Assembly (NCBI GenBank): GCA_020059465.1
Contig: JAGVBZ010000020.1
Coordinates: 86,814-150,813 of the forward strand
Direction: 5' to 3'
Length of the DNA: 64,000 nucleotides
From: Brevinematales bacterium
Lineage (GTDB): Bacteria; Spirochaetota; Brevinematia; Brevinematales; GWF1-51-8
The position numbers were made by a program, and so were the translations under genes. Below the pieces are notes generated by a model that was given only the letters and a program-made list of their open reading frames with translations, searched no databases and was not told the DNA's origin. Below are positions 34,367-42,283 of this stretch, in pieces. Positions within the stretch are counted from its first letter, which is position 1, and every line of letters begins with the position of its first letter.

Positions 34367-34474
34367 ATGTGTATGGATTCTGTACGGGAATGCGGGGAGG
34401 CGTTGTCTGATACAGGGTATGGGGTTTTTCGTTCTATGCGGGTAGAAAGAAAAGGGGTGGTATTTGCATCATAA
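34367..34474 (+). CDS. possible small peptide (35 aa)
   Basis: The ATG at 34367 follows a GGGGAG-type ribosome-binding site. The product starts MCMDSVRECGEALSDTGYGV and ends KGVVFAS. It overlaps the rejected upstream TTG start of the PAS protein. It has no recognisable family, and codon bias is not decisive at this length. It could be a leader peptide. Confidence 0.22.
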   Translation: MCMDSVRECGEALSDTGYGVFRSMRVERKGVVFAS

Positions 34475-34544
34475 GAAGTGGGGATTGTCGCATAAAAAGC
34501 ATAAGCATTCGACTGGAGAAACTTCGGGGGTAAGGAAGGATAAA

Positions 34545-35789
34545 ATGGAGAAAATAACGGATGATTCCGTTAGAATGTTTCTTCATGACGCCCAGTTGAA
34601 GAATGCGGATACGCTGCACCACACAGGGGAAACCCAGCCGATTCAGGCCGACCTCGAGCGTTCGCGTGATAAGTATTACGCGCTTTACGATTTTTCACCG
34701 GTGGGATATGTCACCCTCGATAAGGAGGGTGTCATACTTGAAGCAAACCTTACTATTGCGCAGCTGCTGGGTATCGACCGGTTTCGGTTGATATCGAGGC
34801 CGCTCGCGCTCTATCTCGAAAAATCGTATTGGGATGTCCTTTATTTTCATCGCGAGAAGGCGTTCGATACGAAGAAGAAAGAATCCAGCGAAGTCCTCTT
34901 TAAGAAAATGAACGGGGATAAGTTCTACGCGCAGCTGGAGACGATCGCAATTAAAGACAGGAACGAGAATTATACACAATGCCTCGTTGCGATCATCGAT
35001 ATTTCCGAGCGTAAGGTGATGGAAGACAATCTCAAGGTCGCGTTCCGCGAACTTCAGGAGATATTCCATGTGTCCGGGGAGGGGTTGGTGGCGTTCGATT
35101 CCAATCTCAACATCCTGCGGATGAACAAGGTGTTTTCCGAGACTTGGGGGATCAAGTCGGATAAAGCGATCGGTAAGCATTACCGCGACGTCCTGAAGGA
35201 GCCGCTTTATTCTACCGTAAACCGCGCTGTCAACGAAATTACTCACGGGGCCGGGCATGCCGAAACGGAGATCGAAAAATCGGGCGGGGACGGGGGGATC
35301 GCGATCTACGGGCTTCGCGCGCAGCCGTACTGGAACAGCGAGAACCAGCTTGCGGGGATAGTACTCGCCCTCCGGAATGTCACCGAACAGCGCCGGATCG
35401 AGGAAACTGTCGCGCGGGAACGGAAGACTCTCGAACTGATGCTCGAGAGTGTGGACGAAGGGATTATCACAATGGACAGGGACGGGTATATTGTTCATAT
35501 CAATTCAGTCGCCGAAAAATATTCCGGGCATTCGCGGAAAGAGGCGATCGGAAGCCATTCCGGCGAGATTATATCCCTGAAGAAGGAAAAATCCGATTAT
35601 CTCTGTATTCGCTGTCTTCAGGAAATGGCTAATTCCGTATCGTACTCCCATTCCACACCGCCGTGCGGGAAAGATATTCATATCATATCGAAAAACGGAG
35701 AAAGCATTCCCATCGAGCCGCGCTGCGCTCCAATACTCGACGATAAGCATAATATCACCGGAGCGGCGATGGTGTTCCGTGTCAAATAG
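34545..35789 (+). CDS. multi-PAS signalling protein without output domain
   Basis: The ATG at 34545 has GGAAGGA at a good distance; a TTG start at 34464 is less likely. Three PAS domains follow in series: about 45-150 (YALYDFSPVGYVTLDKEGVI), about 170-285 (EGLVAFDSNLNILRMNKVFS) and about 300-410 (EGIITMDRDGYIVHINSVAE). PAC-like linkers are present (VAIIDISERK and RNVTEQRRIEE). The protein ends inside the last PAS/PAC region (GAAMVFRVK) with no kinase, cyclase or helix-turn-helix. It may work as an adaptor, or the gene may have lost a kinase. Confidence 0.85.
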   Translation: MEKITDDSVRMFLHDAQLKNADTLHHTGETQPIQADLERSRDKYYALYDFSPVGYVTLDKEGVILEANLTIAQLLGIDRFRLISRPLALYLEKSYWDVLYFHREKAFDTKKKESSEVLFKKMNGDKFYAQLETIAIKDRNENYTQCLVAIIDISERKVMEDNLKVAFRELQEIFHVSGEGLVAFDSNLNILRMNKVFSETWGIKSDKAIGKHYRDVLKEPLYSTVNRAVNEITHGAGHAETEIEKSGGDGGIAIYGLRAQPYWNSENQLAGIVLALRNVTEQRRIEETVARERKTLELMLESVDEGIITMDRDGYIVHINSVAEKYSGHSRKEAIGSHSGEIISLKKEKSDYLCIRCLQEMANSVSYSHSTPPCGKDIHIISKNGESIPIEPRCAPILDDKHNITGAAMVFRVK

Positions 35790-35940
35790 GGAATATCGCG
35801 GCAGTAAAAACCGGGTGCGATTCCGAACATTTTTATCATTCTATATATTGGAATCTTTAAATACCTACTAAAGTTGTGTGTTTGCCGAAAATATTTTAAA
35901 ATATGCGATAAAGAATTTATCAAGCTGTTCGGAGGAAACC

Positions 35941-37230
35941 ATGAAAACGGGTGTATTATTGTTTCTGGCGGTAATGATATTATCCGGATGCGCGGGAATA
36001 GTACCCGCAGATAGTCAAATTGTTGGTCCCGCTGCCCCGGATAAAGCAGTCCTTCAGATAAAAAGCGGTATTACAACGAACAGTGTGTATATAAAATGGA
36101 GTAAATTCAGCGGGGTCAGTAATTACCTATTATACTGCTCTCAGAATAACACGAATAATCCCCTCCTTTTAACCAACACCGCCGGCCTGTATTACTTCCA
36201 TTCGGGATTATCCGCAAATACCACCAATTATTATAGAATAGTCTGCTCGAATGATGTTGGCGGGACTGCCGGGGATTATTTCATTGGGTATACCAAGGCA
36301 GACCTTCTCGATGCCGATCCTGTAACTCCCAGCATCACGACCAAGGATACTATCAAGTATTCCTACAATCCCGATCTGAACGATAAACCCACCAACGAAC
36401 TGGTTATCCTGACATTGAATATGCATACCTACCAGGAGGCAAATCAGGATCAGAAATTCGATATGATCGTCGACCTCATCGCCCGCGCGGACGCCGATCT
36501 GGTAGCGCTTCAGGAATGTGCGCAGCATAAGAACAGCGCTATTTTATCCGGGATAATCCGCAGCGATAATATGGCTTATATCCTGACAAAACGTCTGAAA
36601 GACTACTACGGTCTCGATTATTATTATGTATGGGATTGGGCGCATTACGGATGGAGCGTATGGGAAGAGGGTATTGCGGTTTTATCAAAAACCCCGCCGT
36701 TATCGACGACCAATAAATACATTACCGCGATTACATCTGTGTATGATATAAAATCCAGAAAAGTAATTTACTCTCAACTGAATTACCCTGTTTTCGGTAA
36801 AATCAACTTCTTTTCGACACATCTTTACTGGAGAGAATCTTCCCTTTCCCAACTACCTTCTATCAGCAGTCTGAAAGCATTGGTTGATCAGAAGGAAACA
36901 CAGGTCGGAAGTCCGGTTCTCACTCTGGTGTGCGGCGATTATAATGTCAACCCGACGTCGGACGCGCCATGGAGCGAGGGTTATTTCGCTATGGTAAATT
37001 CCGGCGAGTATATCGATACCTATTTCAACGTGAACCCCACGGCGAACAACAAACCCGCGCTTTCCCAGCATTTCACGGTTCTGGGCGACTTTCCCGGAAG
37101 AATCGACTATATCTTCATGAAGACCAATTCAGCCTATCAGGTCGTCACGTCGCAGATCATATTCACCCCTACGGTACTGGGAGTAGTGTCCGACCATTAC
37201 GGGGTGCTGACCCGCATCCGGATGATGTAG
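35941..37230 (+). CDS. lipoprotein with FN3-like and endonuclease/exonuclease/phosphatase domains
   Basis: The leader ends in LSGC (Cys17), so the protein is lipid-anchored. Residues about 32-118 look like a fibronectin type III domain (VYIKWSKFSGVSNYLLYCSQ, later NTTNYYRIVCSNDVGG). From about 150 there is an EEP fold: Asn160 in LTLNMH, Glu192 in LVALQECAQ, GIAVLSKTPP, His294 in FSTHLYW, Asp333-x-Asn335 in GDYNVNP, and SDHYGVLTRI at the end. Such enzymes cleave phosphodiesters (DNase, sphingomyelinase or inositol-phosphatase types). The start at 35941 follows GGAGG. Acting at the cell surface or in the periplasm is inferred. Confidence 0.85.
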   Translation: MKTGVLLFLAVMILSGCAGIVPADSQIVGPAAPDKAVLQIKSGITTNSVYIKWSKFSGVSNYLLYCSQNNTNNPLLLTNTAGLYYFHSGLSANTTNYYRIVCSNDVGGTAGDYFIGYTKADLLDADPVTPSITTKDTIKYSYNPDLNDKPTNELVILTLNMHTYQEANQDQKFDMIVDLIARADADLVALQECAQHKNSAILSGIIRSDNMAYILTKRLKDYYGLDYYYVWDWAHYGWSVWEEGIAVLSKTPPLSTTNKYITAITSVYDIKSRKVIYSQLNYPVFGKINFFSTHLYWRESSLSQLPSISSLKALVDQKETQVGSPVLTLVCGDYNVNPTSDAPWSEGYFAMVNSGEYIDTYFNVNPTANNKPALSQHFTVLGDFPGRIDYIFMKTNSAYQVVTSQIIFTPTVLGVVSDHYGVLTRIRMM

Positions 37231-37276
37231 TCATTCAGACCGGGGGTTGTTCCGAACAGCTTGGCGTATTGAAACT

Positions 37277-37305
37277 GTGTCATTGCGAGTGAATGTGGGC
37301 AATCG
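37277..37305 (+). repeat. fragment of TGTCATTGCGAG dispersed repeat
   Basis: TGTCATTGCGAGTGAATGTG followed by GGCAATC resembles one arm of the palindromic elements at 55438 and 63966. Confidence 0.5.
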
Positions 37306-37331
37306 GTATAAAAAATCAATATCTGTTATTC

Positions 37332-37366
37332 GGGCTGTCCTCACATTGCGGGCAGTCCTTTTTCTT
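37332..37366 (+). terminator. intrinsic terminator after the FN3/EEP gene
   Basis: GGGCTGTCC (37332-37340) pairs with GGGCAGTCC (37350-37358) with two G-T pairs, around a nine-base loop, and TTTTTCTT follows. Confidence 0.7.
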
Positions 37367-37417
37367 GCCTTTCTGTGGACGTCCTGATAAGATATTTGAA
37401 AACCTGAAAGGACTCCC

Positions 37418-38143
37418 ATGAAGCCCCGCGCCCTCCTCAATAAAACCTACGCCCTGTTATCGGGAAAATTCGGCCCCGGCAACTGGTGGCCTATCGTGAA
37501 AAACGGACGCCCGCTCTATCTCCCGGAATACCTGACCCGCGAACGGACTCCCGCCGAAATATTCGAGATCGCGGTCGGGGCGATCCTGACCCAGAATACG
37601 TCGTGGGGGAACGTCGTACTCGCGATCGATAACCTGAAGCGCGCGAAAGTAATGAGCCGCAAGGGGATTTCCGACACACCGCTCGATACGCTCGCGGAAA
37701 TGATAAAACCCTCGGGATACTTCAACCAGAAGGCGAAGAAACTGAAAGCCCTGATCTATTATATTGATACCGGGTTGAAGGGAAGCCTCTCCCGCCTGCG
37801 GGAATTCCCTCCCGACCGCGCGAGAGAGTCCCTTTTGTCCGTATGGGGGGTAGGGAAAGAGACCGCCGATTCCATTCTCCTCTACGGCCTCGGAATGCCC
37901 GTATTCGTTATTGACGCCTATACGCGGCGGATTTTCTCACGGATGGGTGCGGTTGACAAGGATGCGGATTATGATGCGATACGCGCTTATTTCGAGAAGC
38001 ATACCGGTAGAGATATCAATTTGTACCGCGAGTTTCACGCGCTGGTTGTCGCACAGGGTAAAGATGTTTGCAAAAACAAGCCCCTTTGCGATGCATGTGT
38101 TTTAAATAAAATCTGCCCCGCGTCCGGCGGAGAAAATCGATAA
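37418..38143 (+). CDS. endonuclease III-like DNA glycosylase (HhH-GPD, Fe-S)
   Basis: It removes damaged or alkylated bases from DNA. The helix-hairpin-helix is VWGVGKETADSIL (142-154), and the conserved catalytic Asp166 is in VIDAYTRR. The position equivalent to the E. coli Nth catalytic Lys120 is Glu148, at the correct spacing of 18 residues from the Asp. It is therefore probably a monofunctional glycosylase without lyase activity, as in the MagIII/EndoIII-related branch. The C-terminal C-x5-C-x2-C-x5-C (CKNKPLCDACVLNKIC) should bind a [4Fe-4S] cluster. It has 241 residues. Confidence 0.88.
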   Translation: MKPRALLNKTYALLSGKFGPGNWWPIVKNGRPLYLPEYLTRERTPAEIFEIAVGAILTQNTSWGNVVLAIDNLKRAKVMSRKGISDTPLDTLAEMIKPSGYFNQKAKKLKALIYYIDTGLKGSLSRLREFPPDRARESLLSVWGVGKETADSILLYGLGMPVFVIDAYTRRIFSRMGAVDKDADYDAIRAYFEKHTGRDINLYREFHALVVAQGKDVCKNKPLCDACVLNKICPASGGENR

Positions 38144-38186
38144 AACCCGTTCATTTCCTCTTTTTCCTTCCGATACAGGGAAATAA

Positions 38187-38214
38187 TTGTTAAACAAAGA
38201 GTACCCTGTATAAA
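38187..38214 (+). promoter_or_regulatory. candidate promoter of flaA
   Basis: TTGTTA (38187-38192) and TATAAA (38209-38214) are 16 bp apart, about 80 bp before the flaA ATG. A sigma-28-type element is not evident. Confidence 0.45.
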
Positions 38215-38294
38215 TTTTTATTCAAATACTAATGTGATTTCGTTTTATTCCGATTCTATTAAATGAAGTAGTGATGGTGCAGAAGGAGAGGAAT

Positions 38295-39242
38295 ATGAGA
38301 TGGGTCTATGGAATAATTTTCGCGCTGATATTCACAATCTTCGCGGATGGCATGTTCGGTGTTATTACGAGGACCTTCATAGAATTCGGGCAGTATGATA
38401 AAAAGACTATGGAGCAATTCCCGGATCCTAAGAAGACTTATATTACCAATATCGACGGTGTTCCGAAGGCGGTTTTGGGATATGAGGACTTTTTGCTCTC
38501 AAACTGGGTCGTTGAGCTGAACGAGTCGGCGGCGTTCCTCGAAAACCGCGTTCTCAGCTATGTAAAGCCGGTTGATAGTAAAAAGTTCGGTGCTGTTCTG
38601 GGCGTGCGCGTCCATTTCCCGACATGGAATAATAACTGCTACGCGGTCATCAAACCGCCGTTTCCCGTAAAAGTATACAACGAGCAGGGATCGTTCGCCA
38701 ACGCCGAGAATGGGGTAATGCCCAACGCTTGGGAAGTTAAAGCGATTTCCATCTGGGTAAACGGACGTAACTATAATAACCAGATATCATTGAGACTCAC
38801 CGACCGCGATAAGAATATGACAGAGATATATTTCGGGTCGCTGTACTTCAACGGATGGCGCAAACTGACATGGGTGAACCCTAATTTCACGGATAAAATG
38901 TATGCCAAATCGCTGAAAAAAATACCGTTGTATCCGAAAGATATTCCCTTCTATGTGTTCAATTCGATAGTTATCTATCGACTTGGAAGCGAAATTGGCG
39001 GTGATTTTGTGACCTACATACATAACGTTGAGATGAGCTATACCCCGTATATTGTGGACGACGAGATTTCGCAGGATATCAACGACGAATCCGTATGGGG
39101 CATTATCACTTTGAAGGGCGCAAAAGCACAGGCTCAGGAGAACAAGATGCTTACGGAAGAGATTATTCTCTACGAGCAGGAAAAGTACAGAATGGAACTC
39201 GAAAAGAAGGAAATGATCCCGTATAACGGAAGCACGAAATAG
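38295..39242 (+). CDS. flaA: FlaA, spirochaetal flagellar filament outer-layer protein
   Basis: FlaA forms the sheath around the periplasmic flagellar filament core. The match is clear over the whole length: NWVVELNESAAFLENRVLSY, VDSKKFGAVLGVRVHFPTWN, AVIKPPFPVKVYNEQG, the segment IYFGSLYFNGWRKLTWVNPN, and DDESVWGI near the C-terminus. A signal peptide (residues 1-22, ending MFG) directs it to the periplasm. It has 315 residues, the usual size. AAGGAGAGG precedes the ATG, and a strong terminator follows. The gene stands alone here, with no other flagellar genes in the window. Confidence 0.93.
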   Translation: MRWVYGIIFALIFTIFADGMFGVITRTFIEFGQYDKKTMEQFPDPKKTYITNIDGVPKAVLGYEDFLLSNWVVELNESAAFLENRVLSYVKPVDSKKFGAVLGVRVHFPTWNNNCYAVIKPPFPVKVYNEQGSFANAENGVMPNAWEVKAISIWVNGRNYNNQISLRLTDRDKNMTEIYFGSLYFNGWRKLTWVNPNFTDKMYAKSLKKIPLYPKDIPFYVFNSIVIYRLGSEIGGDFVTYIHNVEMSYTPYIVDDEISQDINDESVWGIITLKGAKAQAQENKMLTEEIILYEQEKYRMELEKKEMIPYNGSTK

Positions 39243-39310
39243 AATAGGATCGAACTGTGCTAAATGGGGCCGGATATGGCCTCGACGAACAGAACCAATT
39301 CAGATAGATG

Positions 39311-39341
39311 GGGCCGCCTATGAGGGCGGCCCTCTTTTTAT
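39311..39341 (+). terminator. intrinsic terminator of flaA
   Basis: GGGCCGCC (39311-39318) pairs with GGCGGCCC (39325-39332) around six bases and is followed by TCTTTTTAT. Confidence 0.92.
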
Positions 39342-39366
39342 ATATCACACTCGAATAGAAAAACTG

Positions 39367-40065
39367 TTATTGCTTGTTTTTCGCAAGCAGTTGGATCTCC
39401 GCTTCGCTTTTCCGCAGATAGACAGGCTCGGCCTTTTTATAATCGCCCGTATTACCCCCGCGGAACATCTCCGCAGCCCTGAGGCAGATGACCTCCGCGC
39501 CGATCCGCGCGCCGGGGTCGAGGGTGATCGTCTTTTCTTTTATATCTGCGAATATGTCCCGATAACGGGCCAAACCGTCCCCTGCGATAAAAATTTCCTT
39601 ATCCGGCAGACCGGCAAGCTTATCGGCGAGACGTTCCGGTTCGATATCCGAGTCGTCCATGATACGGACGCCGCCGCGGAATACTGCCGCGAATACCCGT
39701 TTCATCCGCGCGTCGGTGACCGCGCACACCGCACCCTTCTCGCGTACGGAACGCGCCAGCAGTTCGAGGGAACTGACGCCGATCAGGGGCTTTCCCGACG
39801 CCCATGCAAGACTTCTCGCCGCGGATACGCCGATACGGATACCTGTAAACGAGCCGGGGCCTATCCCGGCACCGATCAGGTCTATTTCGCCGATAGTCAG
39901 CCCTGCGGACTCGATCACAGTGCGTACGGTGTCCATCAGGCGTTCCTCGGAACTCCCTCCGCGTTCTCCATCCGGAGCGGGCAGTACGAATAATTCGCCT
40001 TTTCTGTTCAGTACCCCGACAGTCGAATATTCGGCGGACGATGTATCGAATCCCAATATAATCAT
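39367..40065 (-). CDS. tsaB: TsaB, tRNA threonylcarbamoyladenosine biosynthesis protein
   Basis: TsaB partners with TsaD in making t6A37 of ANN-decoding tRNAs. It has the ASKHA start ILGFDTSSAEYSTVGVLN and the segments IGAGIGPGSFTGIRIGVSAA and AVTDARMKRVFAAVF. The 232-residue length is typical. It overlaps the end of rsmD by 4 nt, so the two are translationally coupled. Confidence 0.93.
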   Translation of the reverse strand: MIILGFDTSSAEYSTVGVLNRKGELFVLPAPDGERGGSSEERLMDTVRTVIESAGLTIGEIDLIGAGIGPGSFTGIRIGVSAARSLAWASGKPLIGVSSLELLARSVREKGAVCAVTDARMKRVFAAVFRGGVRIMDDSDIEPERLADKLAGLPDKEIFIAGDGLARYRDIFADIKEKTITLDPGARIGAEVICLRAAEMFRGGNTGDYKKAEPVYLRKSEAEIQLLAKNKQ

Positions 40066-40640
40066 ATGTTAATACCGCCTGTTCCCGCCTTGGGGTCCTT
40101 GATGAATAATGACAGATAGGTGTCGCCGTAGTGACGGCTTTCCGAAAAGCCGGGATACCCGCTCAGGTCGAGTTTTTCGCCGTGCTCGATGATAAAGATC
40201 CCGCCGGGTTTCAGAAATAAAAACACGCCCTCGTGGATACGCTCGAAAACATAACGGGTATCGTCGTAGAACGGGTCGGCGAAAACGATGTCGAACTCGG
40301 GCGGCGCGGGGTCGTTAGCGAACGCCTCGGCGAGGGTGGATGCGTTATGCTTGATGACACGGGTACGCGACGGATCGCCGACTATGTTTTCGAGATTCTT
40401 TTTCAGGATGGACATCATTTTATAGGTATGGTCGATGAAACAGCAGGCGGCCGCGCCGTTGGAAAGCGCCTCGATACCCACCGCGCCGGTACCGCAATAG
40501 AGATCGAGCATAGATGCTCCGGAAAGGTACGGCCGGAGGATGCTGATGACCGCCTGGCGGACTTTTTCGGACGTAGGTTTGACCCCCCGCTCGGGAACAA
40601 GGAGATTCCTCCCCTTGAAATCGCCGGATGTGATCTTCAT
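40062..40640 (-). CDS. rsmD: RsmD, 16S rRNA (guanine-966 N2) methyltransferase
   Basis: The N-terminus ITSGDFKGRNLLVPERGVKP and TSEKVRQAVISIL match RsmD. The SAM site is MLDLYCGTGAVGIEALSNGA. The catalytic motif is FADPFY where DPPY is usual, and FIIEHGEKLDL follows. The 192-residue length is normal. It starts 1 nt downstream of the pyrH stop. Confidence 0.92.
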   Translation of the reverse strand: MKITSGDFKGRNLLVPERGVKPTSEKVRQAVISILRPYLSGASMLDLYCGTGAVGIEALSNGAAACCFIDHTYKMMSILKKNLENIVGDPSRTRVIKHNASTLAEAFANDPAPPEFDIVFADPFYDDTRYVFERIHEGVFLFLKPGGIFIIEHGEKLDLSGYPGFSESRHYGDTYLSLFIKDPKAGTGGINI

Positions 40641-40641
40641 T

Positions 40642-41343
40642 TTACTTAATCATCGTGCCGACAGGCTTTCCCTCGATAGCGTGGCGAATATTGCCTTCCT
40701 CGAATATATCGAGCACCTGAACAGGCAGGTTATTGTCCATACACAGGCTGATAGCGGTCGCGTCCAGCACCTTGAGCTGCTGTTTCAGGACAGACATATA
40801 AGTAAGCTCGTCGTACTTGACCGCGTCGGAATGCTTCTTCGGGTCTTTATCGTACACGCCGTCGACCTTGGTGGCTTTAATCATGATATCTGCGTTGATC
40901 TCGATAGCGCGCAGAACAGCCGCCGTATCGGTGGAGAAGAACGGGTTACCGGTACCCCCCGCGAAAATAACGATACGTTTTTTCTCGAGGTGGCCGATCG
41001 CGACACGCTGGATAAAATCCTCCGCGACCGCGTGCACGGGCACTGCCGTCTGAGTGCGAACCTCATAACCGAACTTCTGCTCCAGCATCGACTGGAGCGC
41101 AAGGGCGTTGATCACAGTCGCGAGCATTCCCATATAGTCCGCCGTAGAGCGTTCGACCCCGTGAGTCTGCGCGTCGATACCGCGGATAATATTTCCGCCC
41201 CCGACTACCACACCGATTTCAACATCAAGTTCCTTCGCCTGAGAGATTTGATATGCGACTTTTGTGACAGCGTCGTAATCGAGACCTTGCAGTCCTCCGC
41301 CGAATACTTCGCCGCTGACTTTTACCAATACGCGATTATACAT
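40642..41343 (-). CDS. pyrH: PyrH, UMP kinase
   Basis: It phosphorylates UMP to UDP and is an amino-acid-kinase-fold enzyme. Signatures are VLVKVSGEVFGG, GVVVGGGNIIRGIDA, STADYMGMLATVINALALQ and AGGTGNPFFSTDTAAVLRA. The start at 41343 gives the standard 233-residue form. It follows rpsB-tsf in the order conserved across bacteria, but an apparent terminator lies between tsf and pyrH. Confidence 0.96.
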   Translation of the reverse strand: MYNRVLVKVSGEVFGGGLQGLDYDAVTKVAYQISQAKELDVEIGVVVGGGNIIRGIDAQTHGVERSTADYMGMLATVINALALQSMLEQKFGYEVRTQTAVPVHAVAEDFIQRVAIGHLEKKRIVIFAGGTGNPFFSTDTAAVLRAIEINADIMIKATKVDGVYDKDPKKHSDAVKYDELTYMSVLKQQLKVLDATAISLCMDNNLPVQVLDIFEEGNIRHAIEGKPVGTMIK

Positions 41344-41382
41344 GGATGGCTCCCGCCTTTTTATATTCGTCATGGTAAGAGC

Positions 41383-41408
41383 AAAAAAAATCCCCTCCAA
41401 AGAGGGGA
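41383..41408 (-). terminator. terminator or attenuator between tsf and pyrH
   Basis: On the minus strand CCCCTC-TTTG-GAGGGG is followed by ATTTTTTTT, 8 nt after the tsf stop and 40 nt before pyrH. It would reduce transcription into pyrH. Confidence 0.85.
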
Positions 41409-41415
41409 CTATTAT

Positions 41416-42249
41416 TTAAAGGTTTATTCTGATGAAAGAAGCGACTTTGACATCGACGCCTTTGGCTTTTGAAAAATCAGCCACAATGTCCCGGATTCTC
41501 TTCTCTTCGTCGAGAATATAGAACTGATCGAGAAGTACTGATGCCTCAAAAAATTTCTTCAATTTACCTTCGGCAATCTTTTCCACTACCGGCTCAGGTT
41601 TCCCTGTGGCGCGGGCTTCTTCCATATATTTTTCTTTTTCCGTTTTTAACAGTTCGGCGGGAATACCTTCCTGAGTAACACTGACAGGATTCATCGCCGT
41701 GATCTGCATCGCAATATTCTTCATGAACTGCTGGGTGTCTTCGTCCTTTGAAACATCCTTACTGAATACAAAATCCACGATTACGCCCACTTTGGAAAGA
41801 TGGATATAGGGATAAAGAACGCCAGTCCTGTCGATAAAAGCCCATTCCGATACGAGGGTGTTTTCCCCGACTTTTGCGACAATCTTCCTGCGAAGCTCGT
41901 CGAGATCGGCGGGAAGTTCCGTCGAGAACGGGTAATTTTTACTAAAAACGAGATCCGCCGCTTCCCGGCAAAAATCCTTGAAATTGTCGGTCTTTGCCAC
42001 GAAATCGGTTTCACAGTTCAGTTTAATGACCAGGCCTCTTTTATTATCATCGGACATCTTCACCACGACCAGCCCTTCGTTGGCGGCTCGGTCGGCTTTT
42101 TTATCGGCCTTGTTTAAACCCTTCTTATTGAGAATTGCTACCGCTTCTTCGAGATTGGAATTCGTGTCCTTGAGAGCCGCCTTGCAGTCCATAATACCTG
42201 CGCCGGTACGCTCTTTCAATTCCTTTATCATTTCCATTGAAATTTCCAT
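41416..42249 (-). CDS. tsf: EF-Ts, translation elongation factor Ts
   Basis: It is the guanine-nucleotide exchange factor for EF-Tu. The N-terminal UBA-like domain has MIKELKERTGAGIMDCKAAL and the Tu-interaction core has KLNCETDFVAKTDNFKDFC. The 277-residue length is normal. It follows rpsB by 34 nt. Confidence 0.97.
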   Translation of the reverse strand: MEISMEMIKELKERTGAGIMDCKAALKDTNSNLEEAVAILNKKGLNKADKKADRAANEGLVVVKMSDDNKRGLVIKLNCETDFVAKTDNFKDFCREAADLVFSKNYPFSTELPADLDELRRKIVAKVGENTLVSEWAFIDRTGVLYPYIHLSKVGVIVDFVFSKDVSKDEDTQQFMKNIAMQITAMNPVSVTQEGIPAELLKTEKEKYMEEARATGKPEPVVEKIAEGKLKKFFEASVLLDQFYILDEEKRIRDIVADFSKAKGVDVKVASFIRINL

Positions 42250-42283
42250 TTACTCAGCTCCTTTTCTGATGTTCAATCGATTA

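Noticed and set aside
34464..34544. Upstream TTG start for the PAS protein
   Set aside because: The ATG at 34545 has a clear GGAAGGA, while the TTG has none.
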